The notes: a model not told the origin generated them from the letters alone. A DNA stretch of 64,000 nucleotides from Chitiniphilus shinanonensis DSM 23277 (GCF_000374805.1 NZ_KB895341.1:107451-171450), one strand, 5' to 3'. Counted from the stretch's first letter, positions 28,662-39,482 are shown. Translations and numbers: made by a program.

Positions 28662-30407
28662 GTGAAACGACGTCGCCTCGGCAGCGTGCTCGCCTTCTTT
28701 TTCGCCGCCACCGCCGCCGCGGTCGCCGCCACGGTGTCGCTGCTGGTGGGCGAGATCGCCAGCCAGGACAGCCGGCGCCGCATCGGCGAGGAACTGGAGG
28801 AACTGGCCAGCCAGTTGCGCGACCGGCTGGACGCCGGCATGGGCGAGCGGCTGCACGATCTGCAACTGATCGCCGCGATGCAGCAGGCGGACGAGCCCTC
28901 GCCGCGCCGCGGCGCCGAGCAGCAGGTGCTGGAAAAGCTCAAGGCGTCGTTCGCGCAGTACTCGTGGATCGGCTTCGCCGACGTCCAGGGTCGGGTGCTG
29001 TACTCGACCGGCCACCTGCTCGAAGGCGTGGACGTGGCCGAGCGCCCGTGGTTTCGCAACGGCCTGCTCGGGCCGTTCGCCGGCGACGTGCACGAGGCCA
29101 AGCTGCTGGCCAGGCTGCTGCCCCGCCCCGACAACGGCGAACCGCTGCGCTTCGTCGACGTGGCCACCCCGGTGCTCGGCGCCGACGGCGCCATCCAGGG
29201 CGTGCTGGGCGCGCACCTGTCGTGGGAATGGGCGCGCCGTGTGGTGGACCGCACCTTTCACGTCACCGGCACGGTGCGCGAGATCGAGGTATTCATCCTC
29301 AGCCGCGACGGCAAGGTGCTGCTGGCGCCGCCGGGCAAGGAAAAACACAACCTGCCCGAGGTGCCGCGCGGCGCCGTCTCGGAAATCCTGTCCTGGTCGG
29401 ACGGCCAGCCCTACCTGACCGCGATCAGCCATTCCGCCGGCTTCGGCAGCGATTACCACGGCTTGGGCTGGCAGGTGGCGGTGCGCCAGCCGATCGAGGT
29501 GGCCTACCAGCCGATCCGCCAGTTGCAATGGGCGATCCTGCTGTGCGGCGTGATCGCCGCGCTGGGTTTCGCGCTGCTGGGCACGCGACTGGCGCGCAGC
29601 CTGTCGCAGCCGCTGCTGGAGCTGGCGCAGGCGGCCGACCGGCTGCGGCTGGGCGAGCCGGACGTGTGCATCCCGGAAACCGACCAGTACCGCGAAGCCG
29701 CGCGGCTGTCCGCCTCGCTACGCCACCTGGTGGAAGGGCTGACCAGCGAAAGCGCCAAGCTGGCGACGCTGAACGCCTCGCTGGAGGAACAGGTGCGCGA
29801 CCGCACCGAGATGCTCGACCGCGCCAACCAGCATCTGCTGGGCACCTTGCAGGAACGCGACGAGCTGGTGAACCGGCTGAAGCAACTGGCCAATACCGAC
29901 AGCCTGACCGGGCTGCTCAACCGCCGCGCCTTCTTCGAACGCGCCGACCAGGAACGGCGTCGCGCCGAGCGCCACGGCACGTCGCTGGCGGCGGTGGCGC
30001 TCGATATCGATCATTTCAAGCGGGTGAACGATCAGCACGGCCACACGGCCGGCGACGAGGTGCTGAAGGCGCTGGCGCGCACCTGCCATGTGACGCTGCG
30101 GGACGTGGACCTGATCGCGCGCTTCGGCGGCGAGGAATTCATGCTGCTGCTGCCCGACGCCTCGCTGGCCGACGCCATCCGTGTGGCGGAGCGCCTGCGC
30201 CAGACGGTGGCGGCGCTCCAGGTGCCGCTGCCGGCGGGCGGCACGCTGGCGATTACCATCAGCCTGGGCGCCGCCGTGCACCGGCACGGCCTGCCGCTGG
30301 GCGAACTGCTCGACCAGGCCGACCACGCGCTGTACGCCGCCAAGCGCGCCGGGCGCAACCGGGTGGAATACCTGCCGGACGATACGGTGGAACTCCCGGC
30401 GGACTAG
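28662..30407 (+). CDS. Membrane diguanylate cyclase: Cache sensor, HAMP-like linker, GGDEF
   Basis: The 581-residue protein has a first membrane segment (VLAFFFAATAAAVAATVSLL), a periplasmic Cache-type sensor domain, a second membrane segment near residue 290 (ILLCGVIAALGFALLG), a short HAMP-like linker and coiled coil, then GGDEF. The active site is RFGGEEF, preceded at the right distance by an RxxD inhibitory site (RDVD), so it should make c-di-GMP and be product-inhibited. GTG 28662 places the first membrane segment at the N-terminus; the frame also runs from ATG 28587. The ligand of the sensor is unknown. Confidence 0.88.
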   Translation: MKRRRLGSVLAFFFAATAAAVAATVSLLVGEIASQDSRRRIGEELEELASQLRDRLDAGMGERLHDLQLIAAMQQADEPSPRRGAEQQVLEKLKASFAQYSWIGFADVQGRVLYSTGHLLEGVDVAERPWFRNGLLGPFAGDVHEAKLLARLLPRPDNGEPLRFVDVATPVLGADGAIQGVLGAHLSWEWARRVVDRTFHVTGTVREIEVFILSRDGKVLLAPPGKEKHNLPEVPRGAVSEILSWSDGQPYLTAISHSAGFGSDYHGLGWQVAVRQPIEVAYQPIRQLQWAILLCGVIAALGFALLGTRLARSLSQPLLELAQAADRLRLGEPDVCIPETDQYREAARLSASLRHLVEGLTSESAKLATLNASLEEQVRDRTEMLDRANQHLLGTLQERDELVNRLKQLANTDSLTGLLNRRAFFERADQERRRAERHGTSLAAVALDIDHFKRVNDQHGHTAGDEVLKALARTCHVTLRDVDLIARFGGEEFMLLLPDASLADAIRVAERLRQTVAALQVPLPAGGTLAITISLGAAVHRHGLPLGELLDQADHALYAAKRAGRNRVEYLPDDTVELPAD

Positions 30408-30434
30408 GCGGCTGTGGCGGTCTGGCCGCCGCGC

Positions 30435-31301
30435 TCAGTGCACCTGCGGCCCGGCGGCGTCGGTGCCGTGGCCGGCGAACAGCTGTGCCACGTCCACCGC
30501 GTCGAAGTGATAGGGCTTGCCGCAGAATTCGCAGGTGACGTCGATGTCGCCGCGCTCGGCCAGCACCTCGTTCACTTCGTGGCGGCCGACCATCTTCAGC
30601 ATGCCGCCGACCCGCTCGCGCGAGCAGGTGCAGGCGAAGCGCGGCGCCACCGGGTCGAACACGCGCACCTGTTCCTGGTGGAACAGCCGGTACAGCGTCT
30701 CGCGCACCGGCAGGTCGAGCAATTCGTCGTCGGTCAGCGTTTCGGACAGCTTCTGTACCCGCTCCCAGGCATCCGGGTCGCCGGTGCCTGCCGGCATCTT
30801 CTGCACCAGCATGCCGGCGGCGCGCCCGTCGCGGCAGCTCAGCCACAGCCGGGTGGCCAACTGCTCGGAGCGCTCCATGTAATGCTCGATGATCTGCGCC
30901 ACGCGCTGGCCGGGCTCGAAGCCGACGATGCCCTGGTAGGTCTCGCCTTCCTTGGGCTCCAGCGTGATGACGAAGCGCCCGCGCCCCAGCAGTTCGGCCA
31001 GCGACACGTCGGGCACCTCGCCCTCCCAGCGCGCGGTGGCGCGCAGCGTCATGTCGCTGGTGCATTCGACGACGATCAGCCGCACCGCGCCGGTGCCGTG
31101 CAGCTGCATGATCAGGGTGCCGTCGAACTTGAGCGTGGCCGACAGCAGCGAGGCGGCGGCCAGCAACTCGCCGATCAGGTGGCGCAGCACCGGCGGGTAG
31201 TCCTGGCGCGACAGCACTTCCTTGAAGGTGGCGTCGAGCTGGACGATCTCGCCGCGCACCGGCGCGTCGTCGAAGAGAAAGCGTTCGAGGGTATCGGTCA
31301 T
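30435..31301 (-). CDS. hslO: Redox-regulated chaperone Hsp33
   Basis: Hsp33 holds unfolding proteins when oxidation releases zinc from its C-terminal switch. The 288-residue protein has the N-terminal chaperone domain and the four-cysteine switch, CTCS followed 31 residues later by CEFC, as in the family. ATG 31301 is the only reasonable start. The next upstream gene on the same strand begins 40 bp away. Convergent with the diguanylate cyclase gene. Confidence 0.96.
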   Translation of the reverse strand: MTDTLERFLFDDAPVRGEIVQLDATFKEVLSRQDYPPVLRHLIGELLAAASLLSATLKFDGTLIMQLHGTGAVRLIVVECTSDMTLRATARWEGEVPDVSLAELLGRGRFVITLEPKEGETYQGIVGFEPGQRVAQIIEHYMERSEQLATRLWLSCRDGRAAGMLVQKMPAGTGDPDAWERVQKLSETLTDDELLDLPVRETLYRLFHQEQVRVFDPVAPRFACTCSRERVGGMLKMVGRHEVNEVLAERGDIDVTCEFCGKPYHFDAVDVAQLFAGHGTDAAGPQVH

Positions 31302-31340
31302 GAGGATTTCCGTATTCGTTCGGCGGGTGGGTCGCGGCGC

Positions 31341-32389
<1,049 letters not shown>

Positions 32390-32445
32390 CGGTATTCCTT
32401 GCTTGGGATGGGTTGCGACGGAACGGCCCGGTTGCCGTGCCTGGA

Positions 32446-32934
32446 TCAGTGGCCGTCCTGGATCAATGCCACCAGCCGCGCCAACGCGTGGCGCACCGTG
32501 GCGGCGCGCACCGCGGCACGATCCCCCGGGAACTGCTGGCGCTCGGTGACGATGCCCTGCGGCGTGGCCCAGGCGAACCAGACGGTGCCCACCGGCTTGT
32601 CGGGGCTGCCGCCATCGGGGCCGGCCACGCCCGAGACGGCCACCGCGTACTGCGCGCCGGCGCGTTCGCACGCGCCCTGCGCCATGGCGGCCACCACCGG
32701 CTCGCTGACGGCGCCCAGACCCTGGATGAAGGCCGGCGGCACGTCCAGCATGTCCACCTTGGCGACGTTGGCGTAGGTGACGAAGCCGCGCTCGAACCAC
32801 GCCGAGCTGCCGGGCACGTCGGTGATGGCGCCGGCGATCAGGCCGCCGGTGCACGACTCCGCCGTGGTGACGCTGGCGCCGCGCGCCGCGAGCAGGCAGC
32901 CGAGTTCGGCGGCCAGGGCAAAGGTCTCGCGCAT
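32446..32934 (-). CDS. pncC: Nicotinamide-nucleotide amidohydrolase (CinA C-terminal domain)
   Basis: The 162-residue protein is a stand-alone CinA C-terminal domain with ESCTGGLIAGAITDVPGSS and AVSGVAGPDGGSPDKPVGTV. Such proteins turn NMN into nicotinate mononucleotide, salvaging the product of the NAD-dependent ligase. Start ATG 32934 shares one base with the orn stop codon. The N-terminal half of full CinA is absent, as in E. coli PncC. Confidence 0.93.
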   Translation of the reverse strand: MRETFALAAELGCLLAARGASVTTAESCTGGLIAGAITDVPGSSAWFERGFVTYANVAKVDMLDVPPAFIQGLGAVSEPVVAAMAQGACERAGAQYAVAVSGVAGPDGGSPDKPVGTVWFAWATPQGIVTERQQFPGDRAAVRAATVRHALARLVALIQDGH

Positions 32935-33503
32935 CAGTCGATCGGCATCTGCGCGCTGGGCACCTTCAGGAAGTGCTCGCGGTAGAACTTGAGTTCGTCG
33001 ATGGATTCGTGAATGTCGGCCAGCGCGGTGTGCTTGCCCTGCTTCTTGAACATCCGGTGCACCTCGGGCCGCCAGCGACGGCACAGTTCCTTGAGGGTGG
33101 AGACATCCAGGTTGCGGTAGTGGAACCACGTTTCCAACTCGGGCATCCAGCGCGCCATGAAGCGGCGGTCCTGGCAGATCGAGTTGCCGCACATCGGGCT
33201 GGCGTTCTTCGGCACGTGCAGCGCCAGGAACTCCAGCGCCTGCGCCGTCACCGCGGCCTCGTCCAGCGTCGATTGCTTCACGCGATCGATCAGGCCGGAG
33301 CGGCCGTGGGTGCCCTTGTTCCAGTCGTCCATGCCGTCGAGCACCGCGTCGCTCTGGTGCACCGCCCACACCGGGCTCTCGGCGACGATGTTGAGGTTGG
33401 AATCGGTGATGACGATGGCCAGCTCGATGATGCGGTCCTGCTGCGGATCGAGCCCGGTCATTTCCATGTCGAGCCAGATCAGGTGGTTTTGGTCTTGCGG
33501 CAT
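32934..33503 (-). CDS. orn: Oligoribonuclease
   Basis: A 189-residue DEDDh exonuclease of standard length, with [12 protein letters not shown] (first two acidic residues), [18 protein letters not shown] and [16 protein letters not shown] (catalytic His and Asp). Orn degrades 2-5 nt RNAs and the pGpG produced from c-di-GMP. It is upstream of pncC in one transcript and divergent from the M48 protease gene. Confidence 0.97.
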   Translation of the reverse strand: MPQDQNHLIWLDMEMTGLDPQQDRIIELAIVITDSNLNIVAESPVWAVHQSDAVLDGMDDWNKGTHGRSGLIDRVKQSTLDEAAVTAQALEFLALHVPKNASPMCGNSICQDRRFMARWMPELETWFHYRNLDVSTLKELCRRWRPEVHRMFKKQGKHTALADIHESIDELKFYREHFLKVPSAQMPID

Positions 33504-33743
33504 ACCAGCCTCGGGGATATTGCAAAAGCGCCATTCTAGGGCCTGTTCACACTATTTTCACGACAGCGTTCGGGGCAGTGCCGGTGTGCGGCAAGGCGCA
33601 GGACGCGCGACGGTATGAATACCGTGAGCGGCGTGCAACGCAGCAGCGCGCCGGCGCGCCGTTCCCACCAACGGCCACGGAGCCGGCGCCGGGCTGTGCC
33701 ATAATCGCCCCTTTCGCCGTAAGCCGCCGTTCGCACCTCACCC
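33504..33743. other. Divergent promoter region of orn and the M48 protease gene
   Basis: The 240-bp gap carries a short perfect inverted repeat (cggtatgaataccg, 33611-33624) inside a longer imperfect one. ORFs here on both strands do not look like genes. The region must hold both promoters. Confidence 0.35.
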
Positions 33744-34991
33744 ATGACCGCTCACCAGTTCTCCGCCCTGTTCGTGTTCGCGCTGTGCGCCAGCGTGCTG
33801 CTGCAACTGTGGCTGGCCCAGCGCCACGCCAACCACGTGCGGCGCCACCGCCAGGCGGTGCCGACCGAATTCGCCGAATCGATCACCCTGGCCAGCCACC
33901 AGCGCGCCGCCGACTACACCGCGGCCAAGGTCAAGTTCGGCATGATCGTCACCGTGTTCGAAGCCATCGTGCTGGCCGGCTTCACCCTGGGCGGCGGCAT
34001 CGAGTGGCTGATGCGACTGGCCGACGGCTGGTTCGGTCCCGGCATCCTGTCCGGCGTGGCGATGATCGCGCTGCTGGGCGTGGCCAACGCGGTGCTGTCG
34101 CTGCCGTTCTCCTGGCACTCCACCTTCGGCATCGAGGCGCGCTTCGGCTTCAACCAGACCACCCCACGGCTGTTCCTGGCCGACCTGGCCAAGAGCGCGC
34201 TGCTGGCCGCGGTGCTGGGCCTGCCGCTGGTGGCCGGCGTGCTGTGGCTGATGTCGCGCATGGGCGACGCGTGGTGGCTGTGGGTGTGGGCGGCGTGGGT
34301 GGCGTTCACCTTCGTGATGATGTGGATCTTCCCCACCTGGATCGCGCCGCTGTTCAACAAGTTCGAGCCCTTGCCGGACGAGGCGCTGCGCCTGCGCATC
34401 GAGGGCCTGCTGGCGCGCTGCGGCTTCAAGGCCGCAGGCATCTTCATGATGGACGGCTCCAAGCGCTCCAGCCACGGCAACGCCTACTTCACCGGCTTCG
34501 GCAAGACCAAGCGCATCGTGTTCTTCGACACCCTGCTCAAGCAACTGAACGGCGACGAGATCGAAGCGGTGCTGGCGCACGAGCTGGGCCACTTCAAGCG
34601 CCGCCACATCATGCAGCGCATGGTCTGGACCTTCGCCCTGATGCTGGGCCTGCTGTGGCTGCTGGCGCAGCTGATGCACGAACCGTGGCTCTACCAGGGC
34701 CTGGGGGTGCAGAGCGCCAACACCGCCACCGCGCTGACGCTGTTCTTCCTGGTGCTGCCGGTGTTCACCTTCCTGTTCGGCCCGCTGGGCTCGTGGCTGT
34801 CGCGCAAGCACGAGTACGAAGCCGATGCCTTCGCCGCCGGCGAAACCCGCGCCGCCGACCTGATCGCCGCGCTGGTCAAGCTGTACCGCGACAACGCCGC
34901 CACGCTGACGCCCGATCCGCTGCACAGCGTGTTCTACGACAGCCATCCGCCGGCCGCGCTGCGCATCGCGGCGCTGAAGCGGCTGGCCTGA
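33744..34991 (+). CDS. M48 zinc metalloprotease, Ste24/CAAX-protease-1-like
   Basis: The 415-residue membrane protease has several hydrophobic segments, the zinc motif HELGH at about residue 279 and a downstream glutamate in KHEYEADAFAA. FGFNQTTPRLFLAD is typical of Ste24 homologues. In bacteria these enzymes are thought to handle membrane-protein quality control. It is the first gene of a run with phhB and rsgA, an order common in Neisseriales and other betaproteobacteria. Confidence 0.92.
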   Translation: MTAHQFSALFVFALCASVLLQLWLAQRHANHVRRHRQAVPTEFAESITLASHQRAADYTAAKVKFGMIVTVFEAIVLAGFTLGGGIEWLMRLADGWFGPGILSGVAMIALLGVANAVLSLPFSWHSTFGIEARFGFNQTTPRLFLADLAKSALLAAVLGLPLVAGVLWLMSRMGDAWWLWVWAAWVAFTFVMMWIFPTWIAPLFNKFEPLPDEALRLRIEGLLARCGFKAAGIFMMDGSKRSSHGNAYFTGFGKTKRIVFFDTLLKQLNGDEIEAVLAHELGHFKRRHIMQRMVWTFALMLGLLWLLAQLMHEPWLYQGLGVQSANTATALTLFFLVLPVFTFLFGPLGSWLSRKHEYEADAFAAGETRAADLIAALVKLYRDNAATLTPDPLHSVFYDSHPPAALRIAALKRLA

Positions 34992-35084
34992 GCGCTGGCA
35001 CCCCAAGCACGGTGATAACGTATGGCTTGCGTTTAAATGTCGATTCGCCATAGAACGGGACATCTCCTCCCCGGAAGCCCCGTC

Positions 35085-35399
35085 ATGTCACTCGCCACCG
35101 AACATTGCCAAGCCGATGCCGCCGCCCTGTCCACGGTCGAGGCGGAAATGCTGCTCACCGAGCTGAACGACTGGCTGATCGCGCAGAAGCCGCTGGAAAA
35201 GACCTTCCGCTTCAAGAACTTCCACGAGACCATGGCCTTCGCCAACGCCGTGGCGTGGATCGCCCACCAGCAGGATCACCACCCCGACCTGGAAGTCAGC
35301 TACAGCCGCTGCAAGGTGGCGTGGTGCACCCACTCCGCGGGTGGGCTGACCCGTAACGATTTCATCTGCGCCGCGCGCGTGGATGCCTTGCAGGGCTGA
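35085..35399 (+). CDS. phhB: Pterin-4a-carbinolamine dehydratase
   Basis: The 104-residue protein matches the family, with FKNFHETMAFANAVAWIAH and the catalytic DHHPD motif. It recycles the pterin cofactor after aromatic hydroxylation. The start ATG 35085 gives the usual length; the frame is open for 16 codons more. It directly abuts rsgA (stop TGA followed immediately by ATG). Confidence 0.94.
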   Translation: MSLATEHCQADAAALSTVEAEMLLTELNDWLIAQKPLEKTFRFKNFHETMAFANAVAWIAHQQDHHPDLEVSYSRCKVAWCTHSAGGLTRNDFICAARVDALQG

Positions 35400-36290
35400 A
35401 TGAACGCCAACACCGCCACGACCGCCACCATCGTCGCCAGCCATGGCCGCGCCTATATCGTCGAGCAGGCCGACGGCACCCGCCTGAGCGCCAGCGCGCG
35501 CGGCAAGAAGACCGACTACGCCTGTGGCGACCGGGTGCGGATCAAGGTGCTCAACGCCGAGCAGGCGGTGATCGAAGGCGTGGAACCGCGCAGCACCCTG
35601 CTCTACCGCTCGGACCAATGGCGCGAGAAGCTGATCGCCGCCAACGTCACCCAACTGGTGATCGTGGCCGCGCCGGTGCCCAGCTTTTCCGAGGAGCTGA
35701 TCGGCCGCTGCCTGATCGCCGCCGAGGCCGAGGACATCGCCCCGCTGATCGTGCTCAACAAGTGCGACCTGCCCGAGGCCGACGCCGCGCGGCAGAAGAT
35801 GGCGTTCTGGCGCGCGCTGGGCTATCGCGTGCTGGAGCTGTCGGCACAGCAGCAGATCGCGCCGCTGCTGCCGTACCTGCAAGGCCAGACCAGCGTGCTG
35901 GTCGGCCAGTCGGGCATGGGCAAATCCACCATCACCAACGCCCTGCTGCCCGACGCCCGCGCCCGGGTGAACGAGATCTCGGTGGCGCTCGATTCGGGCA
36001 AGCACACCACCACCCACGCCACGCTCTACCACCTGGACGCCGCGTCGCACCTGATCGATTCGCCCGGCCTGCAATCGTTCGGCCTGGCGCACGTCACCGC
36101 CGAAGCGCTGCCCGGCCTGATGCCCGACCTGCGCGAACACCTGGGCGGCTGCCGCTTCCACAACTGCCGCCACCGCGCCGAACCCGGCTGCGCCCTGCGC
36201 GCCGCCACCGACCAGGGCACCATCCGCCCCGACCGCCTGGCACTGCTGCACCGCTTGCAGGATGAGTTGGCGGCCGCGGCGGCTTACTAG
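35400..36290 (+). CDS. rsgA: Ribosome small-subunit GTPase RsgA
   Basis: RsgA is a circularly permuted GTPase that checks 30S assembly. The 296-residue protein has an OB fold first, then G4 (NKCD), G1 (GQSGMGKST) and G3 (DSPG) in permuted order, and a C-terminal zinc finger CRFHNCRH...C. The start abuts the phhB stop, indicating coupling. It is convergent with the exonuclease-phosphatase gene, with an inverted-repeat element between. Confidence 0.96.
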   Translation: MNANTATTATIVASHGRAYIVEQADGTRLSASARGKKTDYACGDRVRIKVLNAEQAVIEGVEPRSTLLYRSDQWREKLIAANVTQLVIVAAPVPSFSEELIGRCLIAAEAEDIAPLIVLNKCDLPEADAARQKMAFWRALGYRVLELSAQQQIAPLLPYLQGQTSVLVGQSGMGKSTITNALLPDARARVNEISVALDSGKHTTTHATLYHLDAASHLIDSPGLQSFGLAHVTAEALPGLMPDLREHLGGCRFHNCRHRAEPGCALRAATDQGTIRPDRLALLHRLQDELAAAAAY

Positions 36291-36302
36291 TCGGCGGGAG
36301 CC

Positions 36303-36481
36303 AAACCTTGGACCCCACACCTTGAACCACAGAGGACAGTGAGAGCACGGAGTTTCACGGAGAAAACAGAAAACCAACGCGAAAACCCTGGCAATCAACT
36401 GCCAAGCTTCTGTTCAGGTTTTCTCTGTGCCCCCTCCGTGTTCTCACTGTCCTCTGTGGTTCAAGGTGTGGGGTTTGGTTT
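36303..36481. repeat. Long inverted-repeat element, copy B
   Basis: Left arm starts accccacaccttgaaccac; the right arm is its complement and ends gtggggtttggtttgg. The arms are about 57 bp each with a roughly 50-bp unrelated centre. It lies between convergent rsgA and the exonuclease-phosphatase gene. Confidence 0.88.
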
Positions 36482-36494
36482 GGCAACGCCCAAA

Positions 36495-37190
36495 TCACCC
36501 CGCAATATGCGCCACCAGCGGCAGATGGTCGGAGGCGAGGCGCGCCAGGTGGCTGCGGTGGGTCCACACCTTGACCAGCCGCTGGCGGGGATGGATCCAG
36601 ATGCGGTCCAGCGCGAACAGCGGCCTGAGCGACGGGAAGGTGTTCGGCGCGGGGGTCTTTTCGAAGCGCGTGGTCAGCCAGCGCAGCGGGCGGCCCCACA
36701 TGAACCACTCGTTCAGATCGCCCAGCAGCAGCACCGGCATGGCGTCGGTGTCGAAGGTTTCCAGCAGCTTCTTCACCTGCGCGCGGCGCTCGGCGGGGCG
36801 CAGGCCCAGGTGGGTGGCGACCACCCGCAGCGGGTGGCCGTGGCAATCGATGTCGGCGTCGAGCGCGCCGCGCGGTTCGCTGCGGCCGAAGCGCAGGTCG
36901 AGATAGCGCACCGCGTTGACCGGGTAGCGGCTGAGCACGGCGTTGCCGTAGTGGCGCCCCGGGCGGTCGATGGTCGGGCCGGCCACGGGGATATAGCCGG
37001 TGGACGCGGCCAGCGCGGCCAGCACGTCGGGGCGGCGGTCGTCGCCCAGCGGTACTTCCTGCAAGGCCACCACGTCGGCGCGGATTTCGTTGAGCACGTC
37101 GGCGATGCGCTGCGGCGCGAAGCGGCCATCGCCGCCGATGGCGCTGTGGATGTTGTAGGTGGCCACGGTGAGCGGCCAGGGCGCCTTCAT
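36495..37190 (-). CDS. Endonuclease/exonuclease/phosphatase family protein
   Basis: The 231-residue protein has the family pattern VATYNIHSAIGGDGRF, VALQEV, LLLGDLNEW and a final SDHLPLVAHI. These residues bind the metal and phosphate. It follows the phospholipase D-VTT gene with a 4-bp overlap (ATGA), so it probably acts with it. The pair is common in betaproteobacteria; a lipid-phosphodiester or phosphatase role is more likely than DNA repair, but this is inference. Confidence 0.85.
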   Translation of the reverse strand: MKAPWPLTVATYNIHSAIGGDGRFAPQRIADVLNEIRADVVALQEVPLGDDRRPDVLAALAASTGYIPVAGPTIDRPGRHYGNAVLSRYPVNAVRYLDLRFGRSEPRGALDADIDCHGHPLRVVATHLGLRPAERRAQVKKLLETFDTDAMPVLLLGDLNEWFMWGRPLRWLTTRFEKTPAPNTFPSLRPLFALDRIWIHPRQRLVKVWTHRSHLARLASDHLPLVAHIAG

Positions 37191-39352
37191 CGCGCGCCCT
37201 CGGTGCCCAGGCGCTCGGCGGCGCGACGGCGCAGCACGCGGCTGGCGGCGTAGGCGATGCCCACCAGCACGGCGGCGATCACCCCTAGCACCGCGAAGGC
37301 GCCGACGCTGGGATCGCGGATCGCCTCGGTGAAATGGTGCAGGAACAGCAGCATCACCACCGAGCCCGGCGTCATCCCCAGCAGGGTGCCGAGCATGAAG
37401 TCGCGCAGCCGGATATGCGACGCGCCGCAGACGATGTTGACCAGCGCATACGGTCCCAGCGGAATCTGCCGCAGCAAGGCCACGCTGATCACGCCGCGCT
37501 GCGCCAGGGTGCGGCTCAGCCGCGCCAGCTTGCCGCCGGCCAGCCGCCGCACCACGTCGCGCCCCAGCCAGTGGCCGATGCCATAGGTGACCGCCGAGGT
37601 GAAGGCGGTGCCGGTGACGGCGTAGGCCAGCCCGGCCCACGGGCCGAACACCAGCCCGGTGGCGGCGACCTGCACCGAGTGCGGAATCACCAGCAGCGCC
37701 GCCAGCAGGTAGGCCAGCAACACCAGCAGCGGGGTGAACGGCATCTGCTGCAATTGCTCGCCCACCTGCGACAGCGTCTCGGGGTGCATGTATTCGGAGA
37801 GCGGCGTGAAGCGCCACACCGCGGCCAGTGCGCACAATGCCACCGCCACCGTGCCGAACGCCATCAGCCGCCCGCGCAGCGGTGCCTGGGTCTCGCGCGG
37901 GACGAACTGCGCCAGCAGCCGCTCCGGCGGCACGATGCGCTCGGGGTCGAGCAGATCCAGCGCCGGCACCAGCGCCTCCGATTCGGGCGAGGCCACCGGC
38001 TCCAGCTCGACCAGGGTACGGCCTTCCTTGCGCAGCGCGGCGATGGCCGGCAGCAGGCGCCCTTCCCGCTGCACCGCTTCGGCCACCCGCTGCGGCGCCA
38101 CGTCCAGGTGTTCGCCGAGCAGGCGGTCGCGCACCAAGGCGATGGCGGCCCGGATGCGCGCGTCGCCCCGTGCCTCGATGGCGACGTTGCATTCGGTGTC
38201 GAGCACCATCGAGCGGTTGTTGAGGTTGGCGGAGCCGATGGACAGCAGTTCGTCGTCGATCACCATCACCTTGCTATGGACGTTGACGCACTCCGGGTCC
38301 AGCCGCGGGATATGCGGGCACAGCATGCGGTAGCGGCCATGGTGGTCCACCTGCTTGAGGCGCGCGTGCAACCGGGCGCGTTGCGTGCCCATGGTCATCT
38401 CCTCCAGCCAGCCGCTCTCGGCGCGCCGCGACACCACCGCCACATCGGGCCCGTCGGCCTTGACCAGCTGCGCCGACAGCGCCTCGGCGACCAGGCCGGA
38501 GGTGAAGTACTGGTTCTCCAGGTAGATGTTGTCGCGCGCCGCGGCCAGCGCGTCGGCATACAGCGCGCGGATCTCCTGCACCCCGGCGCGCTCGTCGAAC
38601 TCCGGCTCGGTGCGGGCGATGGCCAGCTGGATGTCGGTGAAATCGGGCTCGACATGGGCCGGCCAGCGGTCGCCCCCGGCCAGCGCCTCCAGCGGCTTGC
38701 GCGGATAGCAGCCGGCGGCGCGATACCAGCGTTCGCGCACCAGATCGCCGGCGGCGGCGGCGGCCGGACCGTCGAACATGATCTGCACGTCGTGGAACGG
38801 CGGGTAGCACTTGCCCTCGCCCGCCACGCGGCGCGTGTCGTCGCAGGCGTGGGCCGGCGTATCCCAGCGGTCGTGGGTCAGGTCCAGCCCGCCGATGAAG
38901 GCCAGCTTGTCGTCGATCACCACCACTTTCTGGTGATGCGAGCCGCCCAGCGGCAACTGGCCGTCCATGCGGAAGTGCAGCCGGCGATGGGTGCGCCAGC
39001 CGAGCTTGTAGTTGGGCAGCCATTCGCGGTCCAGCGCGAACAGTACGGTGTAGTCCCAGGTCAGCACGTGGCAGTGCAGGCCCTTGCGGCGCGCCACCAC
39101 CTGGTGCAGGAACTCGCCCAGTTCCTCGGGCAGGCCGTCGTCGGCGCCTTCGGGCACCAGCCGCATCCGGCTGTCGATGTCCCAGCCCACGATCAGGATG
39201 CTGCGGCGGGCGTCGGCGATGGCCGCGCGCACCGCGCGGAAGTACGCCTCGCCATCCACCAGCACCGCGGCGCGATCGGCGTGCTCGACACGCCAGCAGT
39301 TGTGGCCGGGCCGCAGCAGGCCGCCCACGTCGTTGGTATCCGTATCCACCAT
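37187..39352 (-). CDS. Phospholipase D-family protein fused to a VTT (DedA-like) membrane domain
   Basis: The 721-residue protein has two HKD phospholipase D motifs, HHQKVVVIDDKLAFIGG and HSKVMVIDDELLSIGSANLN. A C-terminal membrane domain (residues from about 500) of the VTT/TVP38 type follows, with GxxxG-like GYxIGHWLGR and PLGPYALVN elements. Cardiolipin synthase-like transphosphatidylation is plausible, with the VTT part possibly moving or scrambling lipid. The start is ATG 39352; the longer frame adds only a basic, non-conserved leader. Co-translated with the exonuclease-phosphatase gene. Confidence 0.88.
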   Translation of the reverse strand: MVDTDTNDVGGLLRPGHNCWRVEHADRAAVLVDGEAYFRAVRAAIADARRSILIVGWDIDSRMRLVPEGADDGLPEELGEFLHQVVARRKGLHCHVLTWDYTVLFALDREWLPNYKLGWRTHRRLHFRMDGQLPLGGSHHQKVVVIDDKLAFIGGLDLTHDRWDTPAHACDDTRRVAGEGKCYPPFHDVQIMFDGPAAAAAGDLVRERWYRAAGCYPRKPLEALAGGDRWPAHVEPDFTDIQLAIARTEPEFDERAGVQEIRALYADALAAARDNIYLENQYFTSGLVAEALSAQLVKADGPDVAVVSRRAESGWLEEMTMGTQRARLHARLKQVDHHGRYRMLCPHIPRLDPECVNVHSKVMVIDDELLSIGSANLNNRSMVLDTECNVAIEARGDARIRAAIALVRDRLLGEHLDVAPQRVAEAVQREGRLLPAIAALRKEGRTLVELEPVASPESEALVPALDLLDPERIVPPERLLAQFVPRETQAPLRGRLMAFGTVAVALCALAAVWRFTPLSEYMHPETLSQVGEQLQQMPFTPLLVLLAYLLAALLVIPHSVQVAATGLVFGPWAGLAYAVTGTAFTSAVTYGIGHWLGRDVVRRLAGGKLARLSRTLAQRGVISVALLRQIPLGPYALVNIVCGASHIRLRDFMLGTLLGMTPGSVVMLLFLHHFTEAIRDPSVGAFAVLGVIAAVLVGIAYAASRVLRRRAAERLGTEGAR

Positions 39353-39482
39353 CGTCTCCCGTCGATGGCCCGACTGGCGCGGGCCTCTTTCTCTTTGTCG
39401 GGGCGCCCCCGGGGTGCGACAACGGGAAAAAGCACGCAACCGCCGGCACGGCGGGAAGAGGAAGAACGACGAGAGAAAAAGG

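Noticed and set aside
36339..37253. ORFs starting in the inverted-repeat elements
   Set aside because: They translate repeat arms (similar peptides at every copy) and run antisense through the next gene; no independent support.
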